Assembly (NCBI GenBank): GCA_003013855.2
Contig: PVNU02000923.1
Location: 62,001-126,000 of the forward strand
From: Liriodendron chinense
Taxonomy: Eukaryota; Streptophyta; Magnoliopsida; Magnoliales; Magnoliaceae
Direction: 5' to 3'
Length of the DNA stretch: 64,000 bases
The notes beneath the pieces were generated by a model. The model was not told where the DNA came from. It ran no database searches and saw nothing but the letters and a program-made list of their open reading frames with translations. Made by a program: the position numbers and the translations under genes. Shown piece after piece: positions 30,458-43,751 of the stretch (positions are counted from its first letter, which is position 1; the number at the start of each line of letters is the position of its first letter).

Positions 30458-33196
30458 GTAAGGGTATGCTTTATTGAGGTCTGTGTAATCCACGAAGACT
30501 CTCCACTAGCCATTGGTTTTCTTGATGAGAACTACAATGGTGAGCCAGTATGGATAGTTCACTTCCTCGATGAAGTCGGCTTAGAGAAGTTTCCTGATCT
30601 CTTCCCCCTATGGCCACATATCGCTTTGCATCGAAGGCTCATCGTTTTTGTCAAACAAGCTTGTGATTGAGGTCAAAATTTAGCTTATGGACCATGACAC
30701 TAGGATTTATGCCATGCATATCTTGATGGTTCCAAGCGAATATGTTGGCATGTTCACGCAACAGGCCGATCATTTGTGTTTAGAGTTGGGGCTCGAGCAG
30801 TGAGCCAATTTAAACTGTCCTCCTTAGATCCTCATCGAAGAGTTGTACAGGTACTAGGTCCTCAGTTGGAGAACCCCTCTCTGAGTTTTCTTCTCTAGTA
30901 TTTAGAGTTGCGATTTGCATGACATTAGGATCTGGTGTCTTACCTTGGAGGGTGATCTTGTAGAATTTATGAGCTTCCCTTTGATCGCCCCTGACATGTC
31001 TGACCTGGTCAGGAATTTCAAGGTGAGGTGATATATCGAGAATACAGCTCGTATTTTGTCCAAAAATGGTCATCCAATAATGACATTGTAGATGGATGGG
31101 GTGTCTACTACTAGAAAGTCGATTATTTACATGACTTGATAGGAGGCCTCCCCAGCAGTCACTAGTAAGCGATCCTTCCTTCTGATATCACTATTTCTTA
31201 AGTGAACCTGATCAAAGGCATTCGAACCGGTGAATGTCGGGACCTTTTGATCCCCATCTTCTCAAAGGCTTGGAAGATACAAAATGCCAGTCAAACTTCC
31301 GGTGTCAACCAGTATTTTGCATGTGGTGAGATTGGTTATGGTTAGTCTGATGACAATTGCATCATCGTGCGGGTAGTGGAGCTACTTAGGATCTTCTTCA
31401 GTGAACATGATAGGGCATGATTACACCCTGGGCTCTTTTGAGGGTCGGTGCGTGAGGTTGACCTAGCATACCTTGTTGCCTTCTTTAATATGACAATCAT
31501 GGGCCTTTCGGGCATTGTTTGAGTCACCACCACCAGAGGGTCATCTAAAGATGGTTCAAATCTCTCCAATCGGCTCATTGTTGATGCGGGTTTATTGTTC
31601 GCCTTGAGGGAGAGGGTCATCGGCTCGACGCCCATCAACGTACTCCTATAGAAACCCTTTTTGAATCATGGCTTCAATATGTCGCTTCAAATCATAGCAA
31701 TCTGATGTGTTGTGGCCGTGATCCTTATGGAAGAGGCAATATTTGGATTTGCTCCTCTTCTCTAGATTGGACCTCAGCTTGCCTGGGTTTTTCAGGTAGC
31801 TCCTCTTTAATCTCCATGAAAACTTATTCCACAGAGGTTCTAAGAGGCGTGTACCTTTCAAACTTGGAGATAGGGGCTTTGGGTGGTCATGAGGAACCAC
31901 CCTTGTCCTTGTCTTTTCTTCGTTTTGGGTCGAAGTTGGTTTCTTCTTTCGAATCCTTCTGCTTCTTGTTCTTGGTTGAACCGTTGTCACCGTGGTGTGT
32001 GTTATTAAGGTCCTTGGCATTGGAGTACTTTTGTGCTCTCTCAAGTAGTTTTAATAAGGTCTTTGGCAAAGTTTTTTGAGTGAGTGGAGGAGTTTCCCTG
32101 GTCTAAGTCCAATCATGAAGGTCGTGAGTTCTATCTTGTTGGAGCAGTCTTCAACTTGAAGAGCCTCCTTATTGAATTATGTGATGCAGTCTCACAGGGA
32201 TTTATCGTCTTTCTGCTTCAGAGTTAGCAGATGAGTAGTCTTTTTTCATGTTCCTTTACTACCGATGAATTGTGTAGCAAAGGCTTTGCTTAATTGGTCA
32301 TAAGAGGAGATGGACTTCGGCTGCAATCCTCAGAACCACGTGCATGCACCACCAGTAAGCGACAGGGGAAAGGCTTTGCATGTGATGGGACCCGTGGCAC
32401 CATGCAGCTCCATCAATGTCCTGAATGTTTCTAGGTGCTCGGTTGAGTTGCCTTCACCCAATTAAAGTTTGAAATTAAGCATCTTGAAGCGAGGTGGCAG
32501 CCGTTATGCTAGAATGTCCTCAGTGAACGGTGGCTCAATTTCTTGGAGGAAGGCCTTAATAGAGTTCGGAGCCTTAGACTCATATTTGAGCTTCATGTCG
32601 TTAAGCTGATCTTGGAGTTCCCCGAGTTGAGCCTCCAAGTGAGAGGAGCTCTCTGTGGATTGCTAGGTTGCTTTGCCATTCTGAGTTTGATGTTTCTCTT
32701 CTAAGGTATGTCGTAGATCTGATGCGTCGAGGTGGGGGGCCGATCGTGCTCGGTCGAGGTTGGCCTCACTAGCGCGATCATTGTGGTCTTTAGGCCCATC
32801 CTTAGTAACTTTTTCTTGACGCATTTAAGATTGTTGGTCTCCCAGATTGCGTTCTGAGGCGGTCCCTCGGGAGTTGGTAGATTGGGATGTTACTCTACTT
32901 TCAAAGAAAGCGGTGATCCGATCCAACTACTCATACCGTTCTTCAAGGACGGTGAGATGAGATTTTTTATTCTAGGACCTTCGTTGACTGGATGTCACAA
33001 AAGATTGCTGGGAGCTTGGTCCAAACTCTTGCTACGTCTGCTCCCCCATAATGGGGTCTTGCTAGGGAATTTTAATAGCCATCATCTTCTTTTTGGTTCT
33101 AGCCATATTAGCACGGATTGGGCTTTGTATGTTAAAGCTTAAGTAGTGAGAACATGAATTGTGTTGTTTCCCACAAACGACCCCAGTTGTTGTCAC
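30458..33196 (-). pseudogene. Minus-strand Tat-type Ty3/gypsy remnant: gag, protease, start of RT
   Basis: In element order (right to left): primer-like region next to the LTR (33178-33196); gag with NKEALQVEDCSNKIELTTFM (about 32170-32100) and a knuckle-like motif CLFHKDHGHNTSDC in the open frame 31646-32044; protease with ILVDTGS (about 31300) and DFLVVDTPS; a linker; then the N-terminal reverse transcriptase, HANIFAWNHQDMHG and WRVFVDYTDLNKA, ending at about 30458. Stops and shifts throughout. RT active site, RNase H, integrase and 3' LTR are absent. It is replaced abruptly by the minisatellite. Confidence 0.8.
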
Positions 33197-33800
33197 TGAA
33201 ATATGAACAATGGATCTTGGTGGTTGGGATTAGCCACGTGACCTTCAATCCAAACGTAGCAACTCCTTCCGCCCGTTGAACCTGTAAAGAGAAAAAGAAG
33301 AGGCATGGGGGAGGTGCCGTTGGGTGGCGGGAGACTCTCTGATGCCTAAGTTAGTCTGGGCATAAGAGGAGTAAAGGTTTAAAGGCTAAGATGTTTCATA
33401 CCTCTAGCATCCTGCCAGGATACACTGGAAGAGTCACTATTTTAGTAAGATTCTGCCTTCCATTTGCATCAAGGTGGTGGAGTAAGAATAGAAGGAAGGG
33501 ATCTAGAGTATCCAAACGGGATCTTCGGATCTCTATAGATAAAACCACCCTTGTGGTCGGCTATAGCGGGTGCCTTGAGGATGTGATTGGCAGACTCCCT
33601 GATAATTCAAGGTCTATGGGGAGAATCCTCAAGAATGGGTGCCCCTTGGGCTGAGGCCGACTGATGTCCCCTGGTCATCATTCATCTTCCGAGGACCACG
33701 TTTTATCTTTAGATGATGCGTGGGCCATGGGACGGGCCACTTGAAGTGGGATTCCTTGTATCCTTTGGGCCATGGCCCAGCTCGAAATATCCCCATTACA
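33197..33800 (-). mobile_element. 5' LTR of the minus-strand gypsy element
   Basis: Lies outside the primer-like region and gag. Plus-strand limits proposed are TGAAATATGAAC at 33197 and CCCCATTACA ending at 33800; only the TG and CA dinucleotides support them. The junction of copy 1 and copy 2 falls within this LTR, because base 1 of the window aligns near 33514. Confidence 0.5.
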
Positions 33801-34020
33801 AGAATAATGGTATATACCACACGAGAGGCAGACCAAGCCTATAATCAACAAATGTAGGACACACCTAATCATGAAGGCTAATTTAAATATCTACTTCCAC
33901 ACATCATCAGGAAACAATTGTGTTTGTACTTATAAACTCAAACATATAAAAAAAATCTCTGTATAATTTAATAATTTAATGAATAAAATATGTACACTTG
34001 TCAATAAAATAATTCAAGGC

Positions 34021-34360
34021 AGATGAAAGGCTCAAGTGGATCACACCACCACAGGAAGCAATGGTAATCGGATGCCTATTGTTGAAAACTACTTTGGGGC
34101 CATAGAAGTTTTGGATCAATCTAATATTTATTTATGCTTTCCCTTCATCTAGGTCTATGTGTGACCTCATAAACATGTTGGATGGAAAATAAACATCATG
34201 GTGGGCCTTAGGAAGGTTTCAACAGTGGCTTCCTATTGTGTGCTCTACTTGAGCCTTCCATCTGCCTCCTTTATAGGCTCATACTCTAAAATGATCTTTC
34301 AAAATGGATGGACGGTGTGGATAAAATACATACATCACGGTGAGCCCCATAGATCCCCTG
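34021..34360. repeat. Remnant of a long-TIR repeat, copy 2
   Basis: Equivalent of 505-842. Small differences only, such as CATCACGGTGAG instead of CATCATGATGAG near the right end, which is closer to the usual form of these repeats. Confidence 0.5.
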
Positions 34361-34402
34361 ATAGGACCACCCGCCTCTAGCTAAGTCCTGGCAGCGGTAG
34401 CA

Positions 34403-34494
34403 CCCAATCCACATCCAGAGTTGGCCTAGTTGAATTATAGATATCGGCAGCAAATATTTATAATTCAACTAGGCCGACTCGGACGTGGATTGGG
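34403..34494. repeat. Foldback, copy 2
   Basis: Same inverted repeat as at 890-981. The left arm has CACATCC where copy 1 has CACGTCC, adding one mismatch, while the loop is unchanged. The following partial arm reads CAACTAGGCCGACTCTG, keeping a base that differs in copy 1. Confidence 0.7.
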
Positions 34495-34533
34495 CAACTA
34501 GGCCGACTCTGCAGTTATGTACTATAAAAGAGA

Positions 34534-34709
34534 ACGACACCCCCACCTTTGGGACAATGGTAGACTAAGTGAAGATAACCTTGTCTCAACACTGAGGTCT
34601 AGGTATTGAATCCCAATGTGGGGGTGGGTAACATTGCAGGGTGACTAATAGTAGGATATGTACTAACCATTAAAACAAATGCAAAAAAAAGAAAAAAGAA
34701 AAAAAAAAA
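34534..34709 (+). mobile_element. tRNA-derived SINE, copy 2
   Basis: Equivalent of 1023-1194 with the same box A and box B-like parts. The tail is interrupted by G residues (AAAAGAAAAAAGAAAA), where copy 1 has an almost pure A run. Confidence 0.6.
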
Positions 34710-34967
34710 GAATCAAGAACATATCACTTTCATATCTACACCATTAAAGGAAACCTAACCAGTCAGTTGTAACCTCATATTTCAATTTTGCTATTTACAG
34801 TTACAATTACTGGAAAAAAAAACTTACTATCCAAAAACTAGACGTCGTAAGAATTTTTCCCACTTATTTTTTCTTTTCTCCTTTAAATGCTGCACAAAAA
34901 TTGCAGTTGGATCGTGTCATCCCTCACAAAAATTGTAGTTAGATCATGTCTTCGCTCGCCCATGCCA

Positions 34968-35609
34968 TGTTGGAGAGCCTTCAAACTGTGCACTTGTTGC
35001 GTGCTGAGACTGGTGGGCGACTGGTTTGGCTGTTTAGACAGAGTGCACAGTAAGGTTGCTATATAGATTTCTCACGCCCTAGACTGGTCGGCCAACCGGT
35101 CTGTAGATGGCTCCGACCGGTCGGCTGCAAGGCAACGTGGATGGGTTTTGTATTTTTCCTCTCGACTGTTTTGTGCTAGGTCCGACTAGTTGGGCGACCG
35201 ATCAACTGTGCTTTGTTGCGCAACTACGTGGTAGTGCGTAGGAGGTTGCTATTTTCGGTTTTGTTGCTTATTTAAACGGGTTGTAATCGAGGTTAACAAG
35301 TATCCTAAGGTGTCCAAGGTTTCCTAGTCGTATTAGGAAGAGGGGAGAGTGATTTGTGAGAGAGAGAGCGCTTGGATTTTCTTTGTTTTTCCTTGCTTGT
35401 GGGCTATCAATCTCTATAATCTTCTGTTCATCATAGTGGATCACTTTGTGCCATGGTTTTTTACCCGTATGTTGAGGGGTTTTTCCACGTAAATTCGGAT
35501 TCTCTTGTGGTGAATGATTGTATGTGGCTTGATTGCATCGTGTTTTCTCGTTTGATCTCGCACTACTTTGCGCGTTCGGTTTCCGCTTTCGCTGCCGATT
35601 TTCCCAACA
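34968..35609 (+). mobile_element. Copia element A 5' LTR, copy 2
   Basis: TGTTGG to CCAACA, 642 bp, followed by a primer site at 35612. The motif cluster of the U3 region is kept with single-base changes (GACTGGTTTGG where copy 1 lacks a base). Confidence 0.6.
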
Positions 35610-35611
35610 AG

Positions 35612-35622
35612 TGGTATCAGAG
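35612..35622 (+). promoter_or_regulatory. Copia primer binding site, copy 2
   Basis: TGGTATCAGAG, identical to copy 1 and again two bases after the LTR end. Confidence 0.85.
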
Positions 35623-35664
35623 ATATCGTTGGGGTGGAGTAGAATTCGGATCAGAGACGAGAAG

Positions 35665-36920
35665 ATGGTATCAAGCGCAATGTTCGATATAGAGAAGTTT
35701 TCTAGCAAAAATAACTTTAATCTATGGAAGGTGAAGATCGAATCCTTCCTAGTTTAGCAATGGCTTAATGGAGCTCTTGGAAAGCAACTCGAGGTTATGA
35801 AAGATGATGAGTGGACGAAGCTTGACAAGAAGGCTAGAACCTCGATCCTGTTAAGCCTTACGGATGATGTTCTCTATCACGTCACGAAGGAGAAGACTGC
35901 GGGTGAAACGATGGCGAAGCTAGAGAAGGTTTATGCTAAGAAATCTTTAGGGAATTGCATGTACCTGTTGATGCAGTTGTTCACCTTGAGGACGAATGTG
36001 GATGACCACCTAAGCACGTTTAATAAGTTAGTTTGCAAGTTGGTGGAGATAGATGACCCGATGAAGAATGAATATCAGGCATGCATCCTGTTGAATTCTC
36101 TTCCAGATTCATATAAGTCATTCAGAGACTCTGTGTGCGCATGAAGGGAGACCATTTACGTCGAGACCGTTATCTCAGCCCTCTAGTCGAAGGCGATGAG
36201 AAAGAGAAGCGGTGATGTCGGTTCTCGTTCTTCCTCAGAGGCACTATTTATAATGGGAAGAAGTTCTGAGCATGGTGGGGGATATTCGAAATGTGAATCT
36301 AAGGCCAAAGGTAAATGTAAAGTTAAAGTGAAGTGCTGGAATTGTGGTCAGGAAGGCTACATGAGAGGGGATTGTCAGAATCCCAAGTTGAAGCAAGAGA
36401 GGTATGAAAATTCTTCTGGAGAGGGAGCTAATACCGTAGAGGACGGTGACGATCTTTGTAAAAAATGACTGTATCTGACAAGGGATCTCATGGTAGAGAG
36501 TGGATCTTAAATTCAGTCGTTTCATGTCATATTTGTTTTGACCGGAATTCATTCATGACATACAAGGAGTATGGTGGTGAATTGGTGCTTGTGGGCAATG
36601 GCTACGCTCATAAGGTGATGGGTATTGGTACGGTGCGCATTAGGATATTCGATGGGATCGAACGAGCCCTGGAAGATGTGAAGCATGTCCCCAAGATGAA
36701 GATGAATGTGATTTCTCTTGGTGCACTCGAGGCGAAATGGTGCGTGTTCATCGACCTTGATCGTTGTTGTGAAGTGTTGAAAGGGACACTCGTGCGTATA
36801 AAGGCACGGAGGTGTGACCATCTTTATAAGTTGATCAGGAACACAATTCATAGTGGAGCTGCAGATCGGCAGCAGGATCCACGGTTGCTCGTATGTGGCA
36901 AGTGTCCAAAGGCCATATGA
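35665..36920 (+). pseudogene. Copia element A gag-protease remnant, copy 2
   Basis: Better preserved than copy 1: the gag frame 35797-36144 is continuous where copy 1 breaks near 2460. The zinc knuckle (about 36332-36377) keeps the Trp that is a stop in copy 1 but has Tyr in place of the knuckle His. The stop after the first 30 residues and the Asn in place of the protease catalytic Asp are shared with copy 1, so they predate the duplication. The frame of the protease end continues to 36920 where copy 1 stops at 3354. Confidence 0.8.
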
Positions 36921-36939
36921 GAAGAGCGGAAAAGGGCAC

Positions 36940-37295
36940 TACAAAAAAAGTGGCAAAGACTATAAAAAAACCTCAGCCCCTTCCGACAGTCTCGCAGCAC
37001 TGTCCGACCACCCCCAACCCCCGTCCGACCATTCCCAGCCCCCTTCCGACCACCCCCGCTCTTGCTGTCCACCCCTGCTCCCTGCATCCAGCACCACCAG
37101 CTGTGTCCAGCACCATCCCTACTGCGTCCTGTTGCTGCGTCTAATGCTACTTTCTTTTGCTGCGTCCCGTTGCTGCCTATTGCTGCCTGTTGCTGTGTTC
37201 TGTTGCTGCCTATTGCTGCTTCCCCTGTTGCTGCCTCTTGCTACGTCCAGATCCACTCCCAACCCCTGTTGCTGCCTTTTCTGCTGCAAGGTACA
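36940..37295. repeat. Low-complexity bridge, copy 2
   Basis: Equivalent of 3420-3780, slightly longer, with the same CCGACCACCCC and TTGCTGCC units. The 190-codon open frame across it (from 36853) joins unrelated segments and is not a protein. Confidence 0.7.
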
Positions 37296-37299
37296 TCCT

Positions 37300-40200
37300 T
37301 CTTTGGTGTGTTTTACATCACTTCAGATCTATGGACAAAGATTCCTCCCATACGGATGCCCTACGATGTGGTTTCGATGGTATCAACTACAGTTTATGGG
37401 CCATCCACTTTCAAAGTTTCCTTAAGGGCCGTGGTTTGTGGGGACTAATTGATGTATCTGTTACTGTCTCCACTTTTATAGGTGCCGAAAAATTAGTTGA
37501 GTGGGAAATAAAAAATGGACGGATTATTACCCGGATTCTGAATTCAGTCGATCGGTCAATTGCTGTTGGCCTCACGCCACACTGCACTGCTAAGGCAATG
37601 TGGGATCATCTCCAAACAATTTATCAGCAGAGTAATGCGGCTCGGTTATACCGCCTGGAACAAGATCTGGTTCACCTTACTCAGGGTGACAACAGTATTT
37701 AAACATTCTACTCTGAGATTGTTGCAATTTGGACAGAGATGGCTATGATGTATCTAGAATTTCCTCATGAGTTTAAGATATTCCAGACAATGCGTGATAG
37801 TGCGCAAGTTCGACAGTTTTTAATGAACCCGTGCCTGAAATTTGAGCTTTGTAGGGTTGCTCTCCTGAACCGTAGCTCAACAATCCTTCATTGAATTCAG
37901 TTATTAATAATTTATTGGCTGAGTAACAACAACTGAAAGTTATCTCTCCCACTTCCCTAACTTTGGGACCATCTGATCTGGTACTCGCTGTATCCACCTC
38001 TGCACCAAGCCGTGGTTCCGCTCCTTTAACTTGTTGCGGCTGCAATAAAGTGGGACATGTCGTCGTTCAGTGTAAATAATAGTGCTTATTGTCGATGGAC
38101 TAGTCATGGTATTCAGGACCGCGGTTCACATGCCTATGCATCCTCCTTCGGCCGTGGACGTGGTGGTCGAGGACGTGGTTGTGGTCTTGCTCTTTCTGCT
38201 ACTTCTGCTACTATTTCTTCTGAGCCTTCTGTTAGTGATACTGCGTCTATTGTTTCTGCTGAAGGACTTTCCTCACCTTTGACTCCTGCGATGCTCCGGC
38301 AGATCGTGCAGGCTCTTTTTGCTGCCGGTATGTCAGGTATATCCTTATCTTCTACATGGTTCTTCGATTCGGGTGCTTCCAATCATATGACTGGTGACAT
38401 ATCACATCTTTGCGACATTCGTCCCTACATTGGCAATCATGCTATTTTTACTGCAGATGGCATTAGACTACTCATTCAGTCCGTCTGTTCATTGACTTCC
38501 TCTCCTTCTGTCCATCACCAGTTTACCTTTTATGATGTGTTTCATGTCCCTAAATTTTTTTCAAATTTGATTTCTGTTGGTCAACTTACATCCAATAACT
38601 GCTTAGTCATATTTCTTCCAAACTGTTGTTTTGTGCAGGATCTGGCAATGGGGAAGGTACTTGGGAGGGGTAGGCGGAATGGTCGTCTATACATGCTGGA
38701 CTTCGACCCATCTGTCAGTCCGACTCGTTGTTTGTTTTTTTCATCTTCCTTAGATATTTGTTCGGCAAATAAAATGTGCAAACTCGATCTGGCACTTTCC
38801 GATCGGTTAATTCAGTTATTTTCTTCTAGCAGGTTAGGGAAAATTTCTATTAATAAAAATAATTTGGATTATTCTTGTTTTTCATGTTGTCTTTCAAAAA
38901 GTAACTGTATTCCCTTTCCTCTAAGTACTACAAAATCATCATCTATGTTTAAGGTAGTGCATACGGATGTCTAGGGTCATTCACCAAATATGTCACTCTC
39001 TGGATTACGATACTATGTTATATTCATTGATGATTTCACATGTTACACCTGTATTTTCTTTCTACACTCTAAGTCACTGGTTTTTGAAAAATTGATGATA
39101 TTTCACTCTATGGTAGACATTCAATTTTGGGTAATAATTAAAACTCTCACCTCTGACTTAGGGGGAGAGTATCTCTCCACTAATTTTCATACATATCTTC
39201 AAGGTCATGAGATTAGTCATCAGACAGCCTGTTTATTCCACAACTAAACGAGGTGGCTGAACGAAAGAATTGCCATATTATTGAAACTGCAATCACCTTG
39301 ATGACATCTATGAGTGTTTCTCGTTCTTTCTGGACGGAAGCTATGATGCATTCAGTCTAATTGATTAACTGACTGCCAACCAAAGTTCTGAACAATAAAT
39401 CTCCATACTGTACCTGTGGCCAAGATGAAAACTGTTTGCACTCTTCTGGCAATATCATCCATTCGCTCTTGGCCACTCGCTCAGATGGACATGAAAAATT
39501 CTTTTCTTCATGGAGACCTTCAAGAAACAGTATATTGGAAACCACCTCTTGGCTCTTTGATCCATGCCAATGAAGTATGTCGCCTAAAGAAAGTTTTGTA
39601 CGGCCTCAAGCAAGCACCTCAGACATGGTTTCAACGCTTTCTTACTGTTTTTACGGGTATTGGTTTTACTGAAAGTGGTCATGACCCATCCTTATTTTTG
39701 TGCACCACTGATCGTGGAATTCTTGTTGTTCTCATATATATATGTTGACGATCTACTCCCGACTGGTAGCAATGCTACTGTCATCTTAGAATGAAAGGAA
39801 ATTCTAAAATCATCTTTCAAGATGAAGGACCTCGGCCATCTAACATACTTTCTTGGGCTTGAATTTTCACGTTCTAAACGTGGGATCCTGGTTAGCCAGT
39901 GTAAATATACCAAGGATCTCCTCACATTGGCCTCATTGACGGATTAGAAGATAGTTCAGACTCCCTTAGAACTTAAAGTTCAATATGGCCGTGACGATGG
40001 TGATCTCCTTGCGCAGCCTACATTATATCGCCGTTTGGTTGGGAGTCTGGTTTACTTAACAATGACTCACCCTGATATTGCTTACGCTGTCCAAGTAGTC
40101 AGCCAGTTTGTATTTGCTCCTCGGACTCTTCATATGACTGCAGTATTGCGCATCTTATATTACCTACGTGGAACTCTGGATTGATCCCTGTTCTTCTCCT

Positions 40201-40693
40201 CAATGGCAACTCTGGACCTTCGTGCTTATTCTGATGCTGACTGGGTCGGTTGTGCTCTCACACGATAATCTACCATTGGCTATCTTGTCTTTCTTGGCAC
40301 TTCTCTCATCTCTTGGAAGTGTAAGAAGCAGGCCACTGTTTTAAAATCAAGCACGGAAGCAGAGTATCGAGCTATGTCAGCTGCTTGTAGTGAGCTTGTC
40401 AGGTTACATAGAATTCTTTCTGACTTGGGTGTTTATCTACAAAATCTTACTCCACTCCATATAGATAATCTCAGTGCCATTCAGATTGCCTCTAACCCTG
40501 TTTTTCATAAGCGGACAAAGCATATTGAGGTTGACTGTCACTTCATCCGAGAGAAGTTTCAGTCTGGGCTCATTTCTCTTCCACATGTCGCATCCCATGA
40601 TCAGATTGTAAACATTCTTACGAAGTCACTCACTTCTATACGTCACTCATGTCTAGTTGGCAAACTCTTACTTGTCGATGACCAGCATCAATT
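37300..40693 (+). pseudogene. Copia element B gag-pol remnant, copy 2
   Basis: More continuous than copy 1. Gag runs to a private stop at about 37700 (copy 1 keeps Gln there). A 305-codon frame at 38057-38974 spans protease (FDSGASNHMTG) and GAG-pre-integrase up to the integrase start, where a stop (Trp codon lost) is shared with copy 1. Integrase resumes at 38990. The same large deletion joins integrase to reverse transcriptase at 39416. YVDD is present near 39748 in another frame, and RNase H is open from 40374 to 40709, ending HQFEGGC as usual for this type. Confidence 0.85.
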
Positions 40694-40886
40694 TGAGGGG
40701 GGATGTTAGATAAGACACATGCCTTGTATAGCCACATTGATTAGTTTCCTTGTATAGTTGATTCTGTCTTTTATCATTTACCTTGTATAGGGCTGTACAT
40801 CTCTATATATTCAACCCTTTGGGGTTTTCTCAATATACAATAACTAAAGGAGAATTCTTCAATTATCTGTCTTCCCTTTGCTTTCA
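40694..40886 (+). mobile_element. Copia element B polypurine tract and 3' LTR, copy 2
   Basis: LTR from TGTTAGATAAG at 40704 to CTTTCA at 40886, 183 bp as in copy 1, with two or three substitutions. The minus-strand gene remnant starts at 40887. Confidence 0.75.
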
Positions 40887-42835
40887 AGTAATTGTCCCAC
40901 TGGGCCTAGACATGGTGCCTGTCGGCATGTAATCAACATCCCTTTTGCAAATGTATCACTTCTCTCCAGTCTGGAAGGTGGAAGATTGGTCGTCGTCAGG
41001 ACCTGGAAGCGACATGTGCAAACATTGGATTACTGGCAATACAGAACTAAAACACCTTGACCAGTATTAAAAAATTCAAAACCTCCGGTACAAACATTTG
41101 AAACACTATTCTAAAACATGAAGAAAAGAAGAAGAAGAAACTTTGGGCCTTTCTAACCTCACTGATTAATATTCGCAATGGATTCAGGAAAGAATGGACT
41201 GTGGACCTGTTGTGAAGATAAAGTAGACTGGTTTTTTAAACTCCAAGTGGTACTGCTGCCATCTGTGGGGCCATGGAGACCTGTAGTGACAATTTAAACA
41301 GTAAATCTCATAACCAAGCTGCCATTTGCATGTGAAGAGTAGTCTATATACACAATATAGATGAACCCTAAGACAAGTCATGCTACTTAGGAAAAACTTA
41401 GTTGCATGATGATTGGTTGAGCAAACCCTCCTGCAGGTGCATTTTGGGGATTACGGGGAGGTTGGGAATTGGGTGGGTGCTTGATCAGTCATCATGCAGA
41501 TAGGTGGTCATTTCTTTGCAAGAAAAGTTATTCAAGGAAGACATACAAACTCAACCTGTTCACATATTGGGCTAAAAGATACTCATTCCATATTGTGCAA
41601 GTCATTTCAAAAGTCATGAAGTGAAAAAATTGTAGTGAAGAGGAAGAACATGATTGCATCCAGGTGAGCACAAATCAAAATCCGAGAGGTCTCCCTTAGA
41701 ATATTAAAGATTTCAGGAGATGGGGTCAGGACCATGAATGTGTTGGCACAATTTTCAAAGAGCATTACCTAATTTTCCGCAAGCTTTAATAAAATAGATT
41801 TGAGTTGGCCGAGTCAACTACTGCATTGAATGAACCGTGGCCAAATTGAGATTTTTCTAGGACTTGAGTGATCTGAATGGGTTGGCCTCACTAAGTCAAC
41901 TCGATCTGAATTTTTTAAGAGTATGGGTTATCACCTATTTAACCTGATCCCACCTTTTAGATGATTTAACTTGAGTTACATGTATGCCACGTTTACAATT
42001 TCTGAGTGAATCTGCATGAGCCATTGTTCGACACAAGAATCAGTAACTCCCCGTTTAGGCATTGAAAAAGCATTACCTTTTCACACTCGATGAAGGTTCG
42101 GCTGAAGGTGCAAAACTCATTTTGAAATACCCAGGAAAATAAGTCATCCTTTTCAAAATAGAATAGGAAAAAAAAGTTATATTCATCAATGCCCACATGA
42201 TAATTTTGAAACCAAGATGAATTTGCTTTGGTCTGTCATTTCTGTCATTCCCATTATCCTGAAATGACTAAAATACAATCCTAAAGGAAAGCCTTGTGAA
42301 TAGATATACTAGCTTTCTCGATTTATAGACTCACCTGAATTGCATGATGGATATCCTTAAGAACATGGGCTGAATGCCGAATATGATGGTTACAACAGAT
42401 TGCACAAATATCCAATTTAACAAGATCACATTGTACAACACTATCAACTTGAGTCAGAGACATTGTTACATGGGGAAAGCATTTTCAGCCCAAATGATCA
42501 AGTTCTATAAAAATTCTTATTGTGTCTGGAGTACCCTTTGGTGGGGCAACATTGTTTTGAACTTTCCAAGATTTGGGTTGGTGCGAAAATTGAAGCCCAA
42601 TTGGGTAGATTATTAGTTTGTTTTTTCTCCTGCTCCAAAATGAATGAAGCTCTGAATCCCAAGTCACTTCTAAATGTCACCCTGATTTTAGTTCTGGTTC
42701 TCCTTTTCTTAGAAATACTTATATTGATATGATATGGTGCTATAAAGATAAACCAGGATATGGTTTGACTAAGTCCTGTTGTATTAGGTTCACTAAGTTT
42801 TGAACTCTTGCAAGTTGCAACTTTTTATTTATCAT

Positions 42836-42974
42836 TATGGGTTAGTTCACACACCCCATTGTTAGTACACCCACCCACCCCTGTTAGTCACATCACAATG
42901 TTAGCCACTCCCACTATCTTCACTCAGTCTGCCACTTGAGCTATGGACCTGGGTGTATTAAAAAAAAAAAAAAT
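42836..42974 (-). mobile_element. SINE-derived fragment, copy 2
   Basis: Equivalent of 9275-9411, with a slightly longer A run at its right end. Box B is missing here too. Confidence 0.5.
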
Positions 42975-43751
42975 GTTTTTACTTTTATCATGGCACAAAC
43001 ATGGGCTATGGGACTACTTGTGTTTGTTTTCGTGTACAGGATTCCATGAAATCCTATTTCATATCCACATCTATCGGACTGAGCATTTCATGGAATTAAG
43101 GCAACCTTAAATGAATTTCCATCTGTAGGAAGGAAAAGCTACCAGAGGGTGCAACTGGATGCACTATCAAATTGTATTTCAACTATTACGCTAGTGAGTG
43201 TAAAAAACCAAATTATCATTTCCTTGCCTTTCATTTCATGGTAAGGATCTGGGCCCCAAATTGCGATTGTGTTTCTTTGAAGTTAGACTCGAAAGAAGAT
43301 AATGAAAATTTGAGGGCTACCTCCTCATTATGAATGCTAGGGAATGCTCACATGCAGAAATGATTCTGCTTAAGTACACCATTTACTGTTTCATAACCAA
43401 TTCGCAAGTAAATAAACCATTCATTGATCCTATACATGGAATGGGAGAATAGAGACTGTAAAGACTAATGCATTTGATCACATATCCAATCATTGCAAGT
43501 TTTTATTTTTTCCATATCAATATATCAAAAGTCTCCAGTATCAAACAGTAAGCCATGATGAAACTATTTACAGCGAAAATGTAGCTGCCTGAGAAGGGAA
43601 AACATCAAGATTAAACAAAAACAAATGTTGGAATAAAAGAGCCGGAGTACTTTCAATAAACCTGAATGACTTTGTGCAGCAATGCCACCTATGGTCCCAA
43701 CAACAGGGGTGCCGTACAATGCTCTAATGTGTTATTGGTTCTCCATACACT

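Larger units (their letters stand above)
1..33513 (+). repeat. Tandem repeat unit, copy 1
   Basis: This whole block recurs in the same order and orientation about 33.5 kb downstream. Paired landmarks show a drifting offset: 33516 at the copia A gag, 33549 just after the copia B LTR, 33591 at the Tat gag, 33658 after the solo LTR, 33570 at the F-box gene. Drift means many small indels. The alignment runs to base 1 of the window, so the true left end of the unit lies outside. The gypsy stretch 30458-33513 is seen only once here, so whether it belongs to every unit cannot be told. Confidence 0.95.

Noticed and set aside
31705..32079. 124-codon plus-strand frame
   Set aside because: Lies opposite the minus-strand gypsy gag, which has the recognisable motifs.
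36853..37425. 190-codon frame through the low-complexity bridge
   Set aside because: It joins the end of one copia protease, a TGCTGC-rich tract and an out-of-frame part of a second gag.
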